Source: Streptomyces sp. CC228A (GTDB lineage: Bacteria > Actinomycetota > Actinomycetes > Streptomycetales > Streptomycetaceae). Taken from it: DNA of 64,000 nt. A model generated the notes under the pieces. It worked only from the letters and a program-made list of their open reading frames with translations. It had not been told where the DNA came from and searched no databases. The position numbers and the translations under genes were made by a program. Below are positions 55,148-62,575 of this stretch, in pieces (position 1 is the stretch's first letter; the number at the start of each line of letters is the position of its first letter). The DNA lies in contig NZ_JAJPUI010000007.1 in NCBI RefSeq assembly GCF_021390935.1, positions 124,001 to 188,000 of the forward strand. The letters are read 5' to 3'.

Positions 55148-55163
55148 ATACCCAGAGGGGTAT
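55148..55163. promoter_or_regulatory. CstR/CsoR-type operator 2
   Basis: ATACCCAGAGGGGTAT, imperfectly symmetric. It lies just before a GGGAGG RBS and the ATG at 55180. Confidence 0.7.
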
Positions 55164-55179
55164 CCGGGAGGACGGCCCC

Positions 55180-55650
55180 ATGACGCACGAAGAACAGCCG
55201 CACAGTGTTTCGCGACGACATGGGCCGACACCGCCCGGCCGCCCCGGACGCAGGCCCAGGTGGCGCAGCCGCCGCGACAGGCGGGTCGCCCGCGGTTCGC
55301 CGCGGGGCCCGCACCAGGCGGCGCGGGATGCCGCCGAGCCACCGGAGCACCCACGCGCTCGGCCCCACCCGACGGGTACCGCGACCCGCGGACTCCGTCC
55401 GGGACCGCCGCGGCGCCAGGCGCCCCCACCGCCGCCGACCGGCACCCGCGGCCGGACCCGCACGGACCGCACGACCGCGACCGCCCGCGCCCGGCGGCCT
55501 GACGCCGCCACCGCCCGACCGTCACCGGACCCGGGCGGCACCAGCCCCGCCTTATACCCCCCGGGTACAGGACGCCGATCCGTCACGGAGGTCTTCCCGT
55601 GTTCTTCGCCCAGTACTACCTCGACTGCCTCTCCCAGGCGTCGTACATGA
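55180..55650 (+). CDS. Possible leader ORF or broken gene under operator control
   Basis: An ATG with GGGAGG upstream follows two operators, exactly as for a regulated gene. The predicted product begins MTHEEQPHSVSRR and then becomes Arg/Pro-rich with no recognised motif. It overlaps the MBL-rhodanese gene by 52 bp in another frame. It could be a short regulatory leader, a gene destroyed by frameshifts like others in this window, or chance. No function is assigned. Confidence 0.22.
   Translation: MTHEEQPHSVSRRHGPTPPGRPGRRPRWRSRRDRRVARGSPRGPHQAARDAAEPPEHPRARPHPTGTATRGLRPGPPRRQAPPPPPTGTRGRTRTDRTTATARARRPDAATARPSPDPGGTSPALYPPGTGRRSVTEVFPCSSPSTTSTASPRRRT
55554..55567. promoter_or_regulatory. CstR/CsoR-type operator 3
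   Basis: ATACCCCCCGGGTA, 32 bp before the MBL-rhodanese start. Confidence 0.65.
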
Positions 55651-56987
55651 TCGCCGACGAGACCACGGGAAGGGCCGTGGTCGTCGCCCCCCGACGCGAC
55701 GTCACCGAATACCTGGCCGACGCCGAGGCGCACGGCTTCACGGTGGTCGGCGTCATCAACACCCACTTCCACGCCGACTTCGTCGCCGGGCACCTGGAGA
55801 TGGCGGCCCGCACCGGCGCCTGGATCGGGTACGGCCGCCGCGCGGAGACCGAGTACCCCATCCGCAAGCTCGCGGACGGCGAGACCCTCCGCCTCGGTGA
55901 CGTCACCCTGGAGATCATGGAGACGCCCGGGCACACGCCCGAGTCGATCAGCGTGGTGGTGTACGAGCACGGCGACGACGCGGTGCCCTACGGGGTGCTG
56001 ACCGGTGACGCCCTGTTCATCGGGGACGTCGGCCGCCCCGACCTGCCGGCCTCCGCCGGTGTGACCGCCGAGGAGCTCGGCGCGATGCTCCACGACAGCG
56101 TGCAGAACAGGCTCATGGGCCTGCCCGACGAGGTGCGGGTCTTCCCCGCGCACGGTGCGGGGTCCGCGTGCGGCAAGAACCTGTCCACCGAGAAGCAGTC
56201 CACCATCGGCGAGCAGCGCGCCACCAACTACGCGTGCGCCCCGATGAGCCGGGACGACTTCGTCGCCCTGGTCACGGCCGGGCAGTCGGCGGCGCCCGGG
56301 TACTTCTCCTACGACGCCGACCTCAACCGGCGTGAGCGGGAGCTGTTCGACCCGGCCGCCGCGCCGCGTCCGCTCGACGCCGAGGAGTTCGGCGCGCGCC
56401 GGTCCTCCGGGGCCGTCGTCGTCGACGCCCGCGACCCGCAGGAGTTCGCCGCAGGGCACCTGCGCGGCTCGGTCAACGTGCCGGCGGACGGCCGCTTCGC
56501 CGAACAGGCCGACACCGTCCTCGGCCCGGAAGCGGAGCTGCTGGTGGTCGCGCCGCAGAACCGCGAGGAGGAGATCGTCACCCGCCTGGCCAGGATCGGC
56601 TTCGACCGGGTCGCCGGCTATCTGCGCTCCCCCGACGACGCGCCGGCCGCCATGGCCGAGGAGGTCGCCCCGGCGAGCCGCCTGACCGCCGCGCAGGTGC
56701 GCGCCGCTCTGCAGCGCGAGGAGCCGCCGGTCGTGGTCGACGTCCGCTCCTGCGGAGAGCGCGGCGAGCACGGCTGCATCGAGGGCGCCCTGCACATCCC
56801 GCTGGGCGAACTGCCGCGCCGCCTGGACGAGATCCCCGCCGACCGGCCGGTCGTCGTCCACTGCGCCGGCGGCCACCGCTCCTCCATCGCCGCCAGCCTG
56901 CTGCGCCACCGCGGCTTCAGGGACGTCTCCGACGTGCTGGGCGGCTACGCCGCCTGGGCACTGCTGAACACGCCTGCCGCGGTCTGA
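55599..56987 (+). CDS. Persulfide dioxygenase-rhodanese fusion (CstB-like)
   Basis: 462 residues. An ETHE1-like metallo-beta-lactamase domain (THFHADFVAGH: H56, H58, D60, H65, plus TPGHTPES, TGDALFIGDVGR, FPAHGAGSACG) is followed by two rhodanese modules. The first (~257-350) lacks a catalytic Cys (VVAPQNREEE); the second has VVHCAGGHRSS with Cys 422. This MBL-Rhod-Rhod order is that of CstB, which oxidises low-molecular-weight persulfides. Sits under operator 3, with the sulfur genes following, so persulfide detoxification is a solid inference. Confidence 0.88.
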   Translation: MFFAQYYLDCLSQASYMIADETTGRAVVVAPRRDVTEYLADAEAHGFTVVGVINTHFHADFVAGHLEMAARTGAWIGYGRRAETEYPIRKLADGETLRLGDVTLEIMETPGHTPESISVVVYEHGDDAVPYGVLTGDALFIGDVGRPDLPASAGVTAEELGAMLHDSVQNRLMGLPDEVRVFPAHGAGSACGKNLSTEKQSTIGEQRATNYACAPMSRDDFVALVTAGQSAAPGYFSYDADLNRRERELFDPAAAPRPLDAEEFGARRSSGAVVVDARDPQEFAAGHLRGSVNVPADGRFAEQADTVLGPEAELLVVAPQNREEEIVTRLARIGFDRVAGYLRSPDDAPAAMAEEVAPASRLTAAQVRAALQREEPPVVVDVRSCGERGEHGCIEGALHIPLGELPRRLDEIPADRPVVVHCAGGHRSSIAASLLRHRGFRDVSDVLGGYAAWALLNTPAAV

Positions 56988-57019
56988 CCGTTCCGCGCCG
57001 CTGACGCCCCTGCCGGGGC

Positions 57020-57190
57020 CTGACCGTCCGGCGCGGCGGCACGCCCCGGCGCGGCCCCACCATCCGGCGCGGCGGCACGCCCCGGCGCGGTCCCACCGTC
57101 CGGGCACCGCAGAACGCCCCCGCGGGCTCCCGCCAGCCCGGCGCGGCAGAACGCCCCCGCGCGGTCCCACCGTCCCGGCACGGCGGCACG
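57020..57190. repeat. 36-38-bp tandem repeat, about four copies
   Basis: Units like CGGCGCGGCGGCACGCC with CCCCGGCGCGG continuation, the first two nearly identical and later ones diverged, fill the gap between the two rhodanese genes (56988-57359). No gene otherwise. Confidence 0.7.
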
Positions 57191-57359
57191 CGGCCGCCGC
57201 CGCGCCGGGCAAGCACCACCGGCCGCGCGGAGGCGCACCACCGGGCCTCCCGGCGAGCGCCGCCCTGCCCCACCGAGCCGCACCGGCCACCCCGGCGGGC
57301 GCCGCCCGGCCCCGTACCACTTCCCTCTCCCCCACCACCCCCACCTTCAAGGAGTCCTC

Positions 57360-57944
57360 ATGACGACCGACGCCGCCCGCACGGCCGGGCTCACCCCCGG
57401 CGCCCTCCGGAAGCTGATCGAGGACGGACGCGGCCCCCGCCTGCTGGACGTCCGCACCTCCGGCGAGTTCCGGACCGGCCACATCCCCGGCGCCTACAAC
57501 GTGCCCCTGGACACCCTGCGGGAGCACCGGGCCGAACTGCGCGCCCACCTCGACGAGGACGTCGTGCTGATCTGCCGCTCCGGCGCCCGCGCGGCCCAGG
57601 CGGAGCAGGCGCTCGCCGAGGCCGGTCTGCCGAACCTCCGGGTCCTCGACGGCGGCATGACGGCCTGGGAGGCCGCCGGCGCGCCGGTGAACCGGGGCCC
57701 GGCCCGCTGGGACATGGAACGGCAGGTCCGCCTCATCGCCGGATCCGTCGTCCTCCTCACCGGCATCGCCGGCGTGTTCGTGCCGGGAGCGCACCTGATC
57801 GGCACCGCCATCGGGGCCGGGCTGACCTTCGCCGCGCTCAGCAACACCTGCGCCCTGGGCATGCTGCTGGCCAAGCTGCCCTACAACCGGGGTCCGCGGG
57901 TCGACATCCGCACCGTCGTCGCCTCCCTGCGGGACCGGCCGTGA
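57360..57944 (+). CDS. Rhodanese with C-terminal DUF2892-like membrane domain
   Basis: 194 residues. Rhodanese domain with DVRTSGEFRTGHIPGAYNVP and active-site loop ICRSGARA (Cys 72), then two hydrophobic segments (VRLIAGSVVLLTGIAGVF and HLIGTAIGAGLTFAALS) ending NTCALGMLLAKLPYN, the DUF2892 pattern. Moves sulfane sulfur near the membrane. AAGGAG precedes ATG 57360. Overlaps the exporter start (GTGA). Confidence 0.88.
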   Translation: MTTDAARTAGLTPGALRKLIEDGRGPRLLDVRTSGEFRTGHIPGAYNVPLDTLREHRAELRAHLDEDVVLICRSGARAAQAEQALAEAGLPNLRVLDGGMTAWEAAGAPVNRGPARWDMERQVRLIAGSVVLLTGIAGVFVPGAHLIGTAIGAGLTFAALSNTCALGMLLAKLPYNRGPRVDIRTVVASLRDRP

Positions 57945-58942
57945 TCAGCCTCGTCCTGGCCGCCTCCGTCGTCATAGGGGTGAGCCTCGGCGTCCTCGGC
58001 GGCGGCGGCTCGATCCTCACCGTCCCGATCCTGGTCTACCTCGCGGGGCAGGGCAGCAAGGAAGCCATCGCCACGTCCCTGTTCGTCGTCGGCGTCACCA
58101 GCCTCGTCGGGCTCGTGCAGCACGCGCGTGCGGGCCGGGTCCGCTGGCGCACCGGGCTCGTCTTCGGCGCGGTGAGCATGGTCGGCGCCTACGGCGGCGG
58201 GCGCCTCGCCGAGTACATCCCCGGCACGGTCCTGCTGGTCGCGTTCGCGCTGATGATGCTGGCCACCGCCGCCGCGATGCTGCGCGGGCCGCGCAGGCCC
58301 ACCGCGCACGCGTCCGCCGGACACGACCTCCCGATGAGGCTCATCGTGGTCGAAGGGGTCGCCGTCGGCGCGGTCACGGGACTGGTCGGGGCCGGAGGCG
58401 GCTTCCTGGTCGTCCCCGCGCTCGCCCTGCTCGGCGGCCTGCCGATGGGGGTCGCCGTCGGCACCTCGCTGCTGGTCATCGCGATGAAGTCGTTCTCCGG
58501 TCTGGCCGGCCACCTCTCCGGGGTCCAGATCGACTGGGGTCTGGCGCTGGCCGTCACCGGCGCGGCCGTCGTCGGCAGCCTGGTCGGCAGCAGGCTCGCC
58601 GGTCGCATCCCCCAGGACGCGCTGCGCAAGGCGTTCGGCTGGTTCGTCGTCGTCATGGGCGTCTTCGTCCTCAGCGGGCAGCTCGGTCCCGCCGTCTGGG
58701 CCGACCCGCTGACCTGGACCGGCGTCGGCCTCGCGGCGACGGCAGCCGTGGTCGCGGGGACGGTACGGGGCCGCCGCAGGCGCCCCGCCTCCGAAGGACC
58801 CCCACCGGCCTCCCCCCACCCCGCGCACCCACCCCTGAGCACCGGCCCCCGGCGGGAACAGATCCTGCTGGGGGCCGGTTGGACCCTATATACCCCTCCG
58901 GGTATGGGAAAGGAGAGTGAACCATGCCGACCACCGACCTGA
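57941..58942 (+). CDS. TauE/SafE-family sulfite/sulfur-anion exporter
   Basis: GTG 57941 overlaps the rhodanese stop. Eight or so transmembrane segments, with the duplicated TauE motif: VSLGVLGGGGSILTVPIL in the first half and VGAVTGLVGAGGGFLVVPAL in the second. Likely exports sulfite or another sulfur anion formed by the persulfide pathway. The last ~60 residues (after RRRRP) are unlike the family, run through operator 4 and overlap the thioredoxin start, so the true end may be near 58780-58840 if a base is missing. Confidence 0.85.
   Translation: MISLVLAASVVIGVSLGVLGGGGSILTVPILVYLAGQGSKEAIATSLFVVGVTSLVGLVQHARAGRVRWRTGLVFGAVSMVGAYGGGRLAEYIPGTVLLVAFALMMLATAAAMLRGPRRPTAHASAGHDLPMRLIVVEGVAVGAVTGLVGAGGGFLVVPALALLGGLPMGVAVGTSLLVIAMKSFSGLAGHLSGVQIDWGLALAVTGAAVVGSLVGSRLAGRIPQDALRKAFGWFVVVMGVFVLSGQLGPAVWADPLTWTGVGLAATAAVVAGTVRGRRRRPASEGPPPASPHPAHPPLSTGPRREQILLGAGWTLYTPPGMGKESEPCRPPT
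58890..58905. promoter_or_regulatory. CstR/CsoR-type operator 4
   Basis: ATACCCCTCCGGGTAT lies 19 bp before the thioredoxin ATG, inside the apparent 3' end of the exporter gene. Confidence 0.7.
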
Positions 58943-59289
58943 CCAAGGAGACCTTCGACGACGTCGTCACCGGCTCGGAGATCGTGCTGATCGACTTCTG
59001 GGCCGCCTGGTGCGGGCCCTGCCGGGTCTTCGGCCCCGTCTTCGAGAAGGCCGCCGAGCGCCACCCGGACATCGCCTTCGGCAAGGTCGACACCGAGGCG
59101 CAGCCGGAGCTGGCCGCCGCCTTCGGGATCTCGTCCATCCCCACCCTGATGGCCGTGCGCGACCGGACCGTCCTGTACGCCCAGCCGGGCGCCCTGCCGC
59201 CGCAGGCCCTGGAGGAGCTCATCGGCAAGGTGCGGGCCGTCGACATGGACGCGGTGCGCCGCGAGGCGGCCGGGGCGGCCGGGAACTGA
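58924..59289 (+). CDS. Thioredoxin
   Basis: 121 residues. VLIDFWAAWCGPCRVFGPVFEKAA has the canonical WCGPC (29-33), and SIPTLMAV the cis-Pro. GGAAAGGAG is upstream of ATG 58924. Under operator 4, so likely induced with the persulfide genes, where it could reduce persulfides released by rhodanese. Confidence 0.92.
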   Translation: MPTTDLTKETFDDVVTGSEIVLIDFWAAWCGPCRVFGPVFEKAAERHPDIAFGKVDTEAQPELAAAFGISSIPTLMAVRDRTVLYAQPGALPPQALEELIGKVRAVDMDAVRREAAGAAGN

Positions 59290-59353
59290 CCGGCCCCGGT
59301 GGGCGGCGCCGCACCGAGACGCCCGTCGACACCCTCCCAAAAGGGACGTACAG

Positions 59354-59367
59354 TACCCCCAGGGGTA
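59354..59367. promoter_or_regulatory. CstR/CsoR-type operator 5
   Basis: TACCCCCAGGGGTA lies 16 bp before the regulator's own GTG, indicating autoregulation. Confidence 0.7.
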
Positions 59368-59383
59368 TACCGAGGAGTGGATC

Positions 59384-59671
59384 GTGGAAGTCGAGCTCAC
59401 AGGAGCGGACCTGAAGGCCGTGCTGAACCGGCTGCGCCGCGCACAGGGCCAGATCGCCGGGGTGATCCGGATGATCGAGGAGGGGCGCGACTGCGAGGAC
59501 GTCGTGACGCAGCTCGCCGCCGCGTCGCGGGCCCTCGACCGGGCCGGGTTCGCGATCATCGCCACCGGCCTGGAGCAGTGCGTGGCCGACATCGGGTCCG
59601 GCCGCAAGAACGGCGAGGGCAGCGAGGAGATGCGCGCCCGACTGGAGAAGCTGTTCCTGTCCCTCGCCTGA
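59384..59671 (+). CDS. CsoR-family regulator, CstR-like (persulfide-sensing type)
   Basis: 95 residues from GTG 59384. The four-helix CsoR pattern is clear: VLNRLRRAQGQIAGVIRMIEEGRDCEDVV...FAIIATGLEQCVAD. Both regulatory Cys are present (C37, C66), but the position four before the second Cys, His in copper-sensing CsoR, is Gly 62. Loss of that ligand and the sulfur-gene context point to a CstR-type persulfide sensor. Expected to repress from the five ATACCCC-type sites nearby. Confidence 0.88.
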   Translation: MEVELTGADLKAVLNRLRRAQGQIAGVIRMIEEGRDCEDVVTQLAAASRALDRAGFAIIATGLEQCVADIGSGRKNGEGSEEMRARLEKLFLSLA

Positions 59672-59885
59672 CCGGCCCCCCTGCCGGCACCCGCAGCGGC
59701 AGCGCCGCGCCGCGCCCGGCCCCCGGAGCCCGGAGCCCGGAGCAGCCGGCCCGTACAGCCGCCCCCTTTCAGGCCGGCCAGGCCGTACACAGTCACCCCG
59801 TCTCCGGGCAGGCACGGGCAGGCCCGGCCCGCCGCGCACCGGGCTGTCGGCGCGGCGGACCGGGTGGGTCACGGGTGCGGCGGTG

Positions 59886-61247
59886 TCACACGGTGACCGC
59901 AGGAGGCGCGGCCGGCTCCTCGTCCCGTGACCGGGCGAGGTCACGCCCGCGGGTCTCCCGGGTGACCGCCACGGTGATCGTGGTGACCACGGCGGCCGCA
60001 CAGAGGTAGACGCTGACGGGCGTGGACGAGCCGAAGTCCTTGAGGAGCTCCACGGCGATGATCGGTGCGAGGGCGCCGGCAACGATGGACGCGAGCTGCG
60101 AGCCCATGGAGGCCCCGGAGTAGCGGACCTTGGTGTCGAACATCTCGGAGATGAAGGCGGCCTGCGGCCCGTACATCGCGCCGTGCAGGAGCAGACCGAC
60201 GGTCACCGCCAGGGTGATCACCGCAAACGACGCCGAGTCGACAAGGCCGAAGAAGAGGAACGCCCAGACGGCCATGCCCACGGAGCCGATCAGCGTGACC
60301 GGGCGGCGGCCGATGCGGTCGGACAGCGCGCCCCACAGGGGGATGGTGACGAAGTGGACGGCGGAACCGATCAGCACGGCGTTCAGCGCGGTGCTCTTCG
60401 CCAGCTCCAGGTGGACGGTGACGTACACCAGCAGGAAGGAGGTGAGGATGTAGTACGAGATGTTCTCGCCGAAGCGGGTCCCGATGGCGGCCAGGACCTC
60501 GCGCCAGCTGCGCCGGAACACCTCGACGACCGGGGCCTTCTCCTTCACTCCCCGGGCCGCCTCGGCCTCGGCCTCGGCCTGAGCGGCGAGGAACACCGGG
60601 GACTCGGACACCGAGACGCGGATCCACAGGCCGATCACCACGAGGACGCCGGACAGCAGGAAGGGGACGCGCCAGCCCCAGGACTGGAAGGCGGCCTCCG
60701 ACTGGAACGCGGCCAGCAGCGCCAGCACGCCCGTGGCGAGCAGATTGCCGCCGGGCGCGCCCGCCTGCGGCCAGGACGCCCAGAAGCCCCGGTGCTTGTC
60801 GCCGCCGTGCTCGGAGACGATGAGCACGGCCCCGCCCCACTCGCCGCCCAGCGCGAAGCCCTGGATCAGGCGCAGGATCGTCAGCAGGATGGGAGCGCCG
60901 ACACCGATGGTGTCGTACGTGGGCAGCAGGCCCATGGCGAAGGTCGCCCCGCCCATCATCAGCAGGCTCGCCACCAGCAGCTTCTTGCGCCCCACCTTGT
61001 CCCCGAAGTGCCCGAAGACGATGCCGCCCAGCGGCCGGGCGGCGAAGCCGATGGCGTAGGTGACGAAGGCGATCAGGGTGCCCACGAGCGGGTCGGCGGT
61101 GGGGAAGAACAGCGTGTTGAACACGAGGGCGGCCGCCGAGCCGTACAGGAAGAAGTCGTACCACTCGATGGTGGTGCCGATGAGACTCGCGGCGACGATG
61201 CGCCGGATGCTGTTCGGTGCGGGCGGGGCGGCGGCGGGGGAGGACAT
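59886..61247 (-). CDS. MHS-family major facilitator transporter
   Basis: 453 residues from ATG 61247 (GAGG...AGGAAG upstream). IVAASLIGTTIEWYDFFLYG at the start, GHFGDKVGRKKLLVASL in loop 2-3 and RLIQGFALGGEWGGAVLIV are signatures of the metabolite:H+ symporter family (shikimate, proline/betaine, dicarboxylates). About 12 transmembrane segments. Placed with hydroxybutyrate genes, so it may import an organic acid; substrate not determinable. Confidence 0.9.
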   Translation of the reverse strand: MSSPAAAPPAPNSIRRIVAASLIGTTIEWYDFFLYGSAAALVFNTLFFPTADPLVGTLIAFVTYAIGFAARPLGGIVFGHFGDKVGRKKLLVASLLMMGGATFAMGLLPTYDTIGVGAPILLTILRLIQGFALGGEWGGAVLIVSEHGGDKHRGFWASWPQAGAPGGNLLATGVLALLAAFQSEAAFQSWGWRVPFLLSGVLVVIGLWIRVSVSESPVFLAAQAEAEAEAARGVKEKAPVVEVFRRSWREVLAAIGTRFGENISYYILTSFLLVYVTVHLELAKSTALNAVLIGSAVHFVTIPLWGALSDRIGRRPVTLIGSVGMAVWAFLFFGLVDSASFAVITLAVTVGLLLHGAMYGPQAAFISEMFDTKVRYSGASMGSQLASIVAGALAPIIAVELLKDFGSSTPVSVYLCAAAVVTTITVAVTRETRGRDLARSRDEEPAAPPAVTV

Positions 61248-61636
61248 CGGCACCACTTCCTGACGTGGGACGGGGACGTTCGCGTGTCGCCACACCGTAG
61301 AAACGCGCAGGTCAGTGGCGTATGTGGCGGGACACCATAGTTCTCGGCGCGGGAGTGCGCGCAGCCACCATGACGGCGGCGCCACCACCATCCGCGAGGC
61401 GCGACGACGCCGGGACGACGACCACTGAGGGAGGCCGCGGCCATGGGAGCCGGCGGGCATGTGCCCGGTCCGGGGCAGGCGTCGGCGCCCTCACCGGGTT
61501 CCGGCACGGCAGGCCGCTGCGCCGCCTGTACGGCTCCGGACATGGCCGCCTGCGACGAGTGTGCGGCCGGCGGCGCGGCCGGCCGGGCGGCGGCACGCGC
61601 CCGGCCGCCGACCGGCACCGATCCCGTACCCGCAGG
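61248..61636. other. Intergenic region, possible small Cys-rich ORF
   Basis: 389 bp between transporter and SDR genes. A plus-strand frame from ATG 61443 (GGGAGG 9 bp upstream) encodes a Cys cluster (GRCAACTAPDMAACDECAA), but it then runs antisense through the SDR gene. Not convincing as a gene on its own. Confidence 0.3.
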
Positions 61637-62428
61637 TCAGTTCGCGGTCCAGCCGCCGTCGAGCGGCACCGAGACACCGGTGACGCCGCCGGTGTGGGGG
61701 CCGCACAGCCACAGGACCGCGGCGGCCACTTCCTCCGGCTCCAGGAGGCGCTTGACGGGCGACCGGGCCAGCATGACGCCCGCCAGCACGTCCCCCTCGC
61801 CGATGCCGTGGGCGGCGGCCTGGTCCCGGACCTGGCCCTCCACGAGGGGGGTGCGGACGTATCCCGGATTGACGCAGTTGCTGGTGACGCCGTGCGGGGC
61901 GCCTTCGATCGCGGCGACCTTGCTCAGCCCCTCAAGGGCGTGCTTCGCGGCGACGTAGGCGGACTTGTAGGCGCTGGCCCGCAGTCCGTGGACGCTGGAG
62001 ACGTTGACGATCCGCCCCCAGCCGCGGGCGTACATGTGCGGCAGGGTCCGGCGCATCAGCAGGAACGGTGCCGTGACCATCACCTTCTGGATCAGGTCGA
62101 AGCACTCCGGCGGGAACTCGGTCAGCGGTGCCACGTGCTGCAGCCCCGCGTTGTTGACCAGGATGTCCACCTCGGCCGGGAGCAGGTCGATCGCCCCCGC
62201 CTCCGCGAGGTCGGCGACGCGGGCCTCCGCGCCGGCGAGCGCCGCGACCGCCTCGGCCGCCGGGGCGTCCCGGTCCACCACGTGCACGGCGGCCCCCGCC
62301 TGCGCCAGGGCCAGCACGCAGGCCCGGCCGATGCCGCTGCCGCCGCCGGTCACCAGAGCCGTACGCCCGCTCAGGTCGACCGGGGCGGCGGGCGGCAGCG
62401 CGGCCGGGCGGGGAGATGTGTTCGTCAT
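61637..62428 (-). CDS. 3-hydroxybutyrate dehydrogenase-like SDR
   Basis: 263 residues. TALVTGGGSGIGRACVLALA (NAD loop), ILVNNAGLQHVAP, GRIVNVSSVHGLRAS and SAYVAAKHALEGL (Tyr-x3-Lys) are the classical SDR set; LQHV after NNAG and the C-terminal VPLDGGWTA fit the 3-hydroxybutyrate dehydrogenase branch (D-3-hydroxybutyrate to acetoacetate). Next to an oligomer-hydrolase-like gene, supporting that call. Confidence 0.88.
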   Translation of the reverse strand: MTNTSPRPAALPPAAPVDLSGRTALVTGGGSGIGRACVLALAQAGAAVHVVDRDAPAAEAVAALAGAEARVADLAEAGAIDLLPAEVDILVNNAGLQHVAPLTEFPPECFDLIQKVMVTAPFLLMRRTLPHMYARGWGRIVNVSSVHGLRASAYKSAYVAAKHALEGLSKVAAIEGAPHGVTSNCVNPGYVRTPLVEGQVRDQAAAHGIGEGDVLAGVMLARSPVKRLLEPEEVAAAVLWLCGPHTGGVTGVSVPLDGGWTAN

Positions 62429-62575
62429 GGTCGGAGACCCTAGGGAGCGCCCGGGCCCGGTCCCATGGAGACGGCACCCACAAACCGCCGCCCCAGGGTG
62501 GTGGCGGCCACCATGACCGCCGCCCCGGGGCGGGCGACAGCGCCGCCCCGCAGCCGCCCCGCAGCCGCCCCGCGG

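Noticed and set aside
55132..55368. Minus-strand small ORF over operators 1-2
   Set aside because: No RBS or motif, and it starts within low-complexity sequence.
61443..61958. Cys-rich plus-strand gene
   Set aside because: Most of the frame is antisense to the SDR gene; only about 65 codons lie in the gap and no family is recognised.
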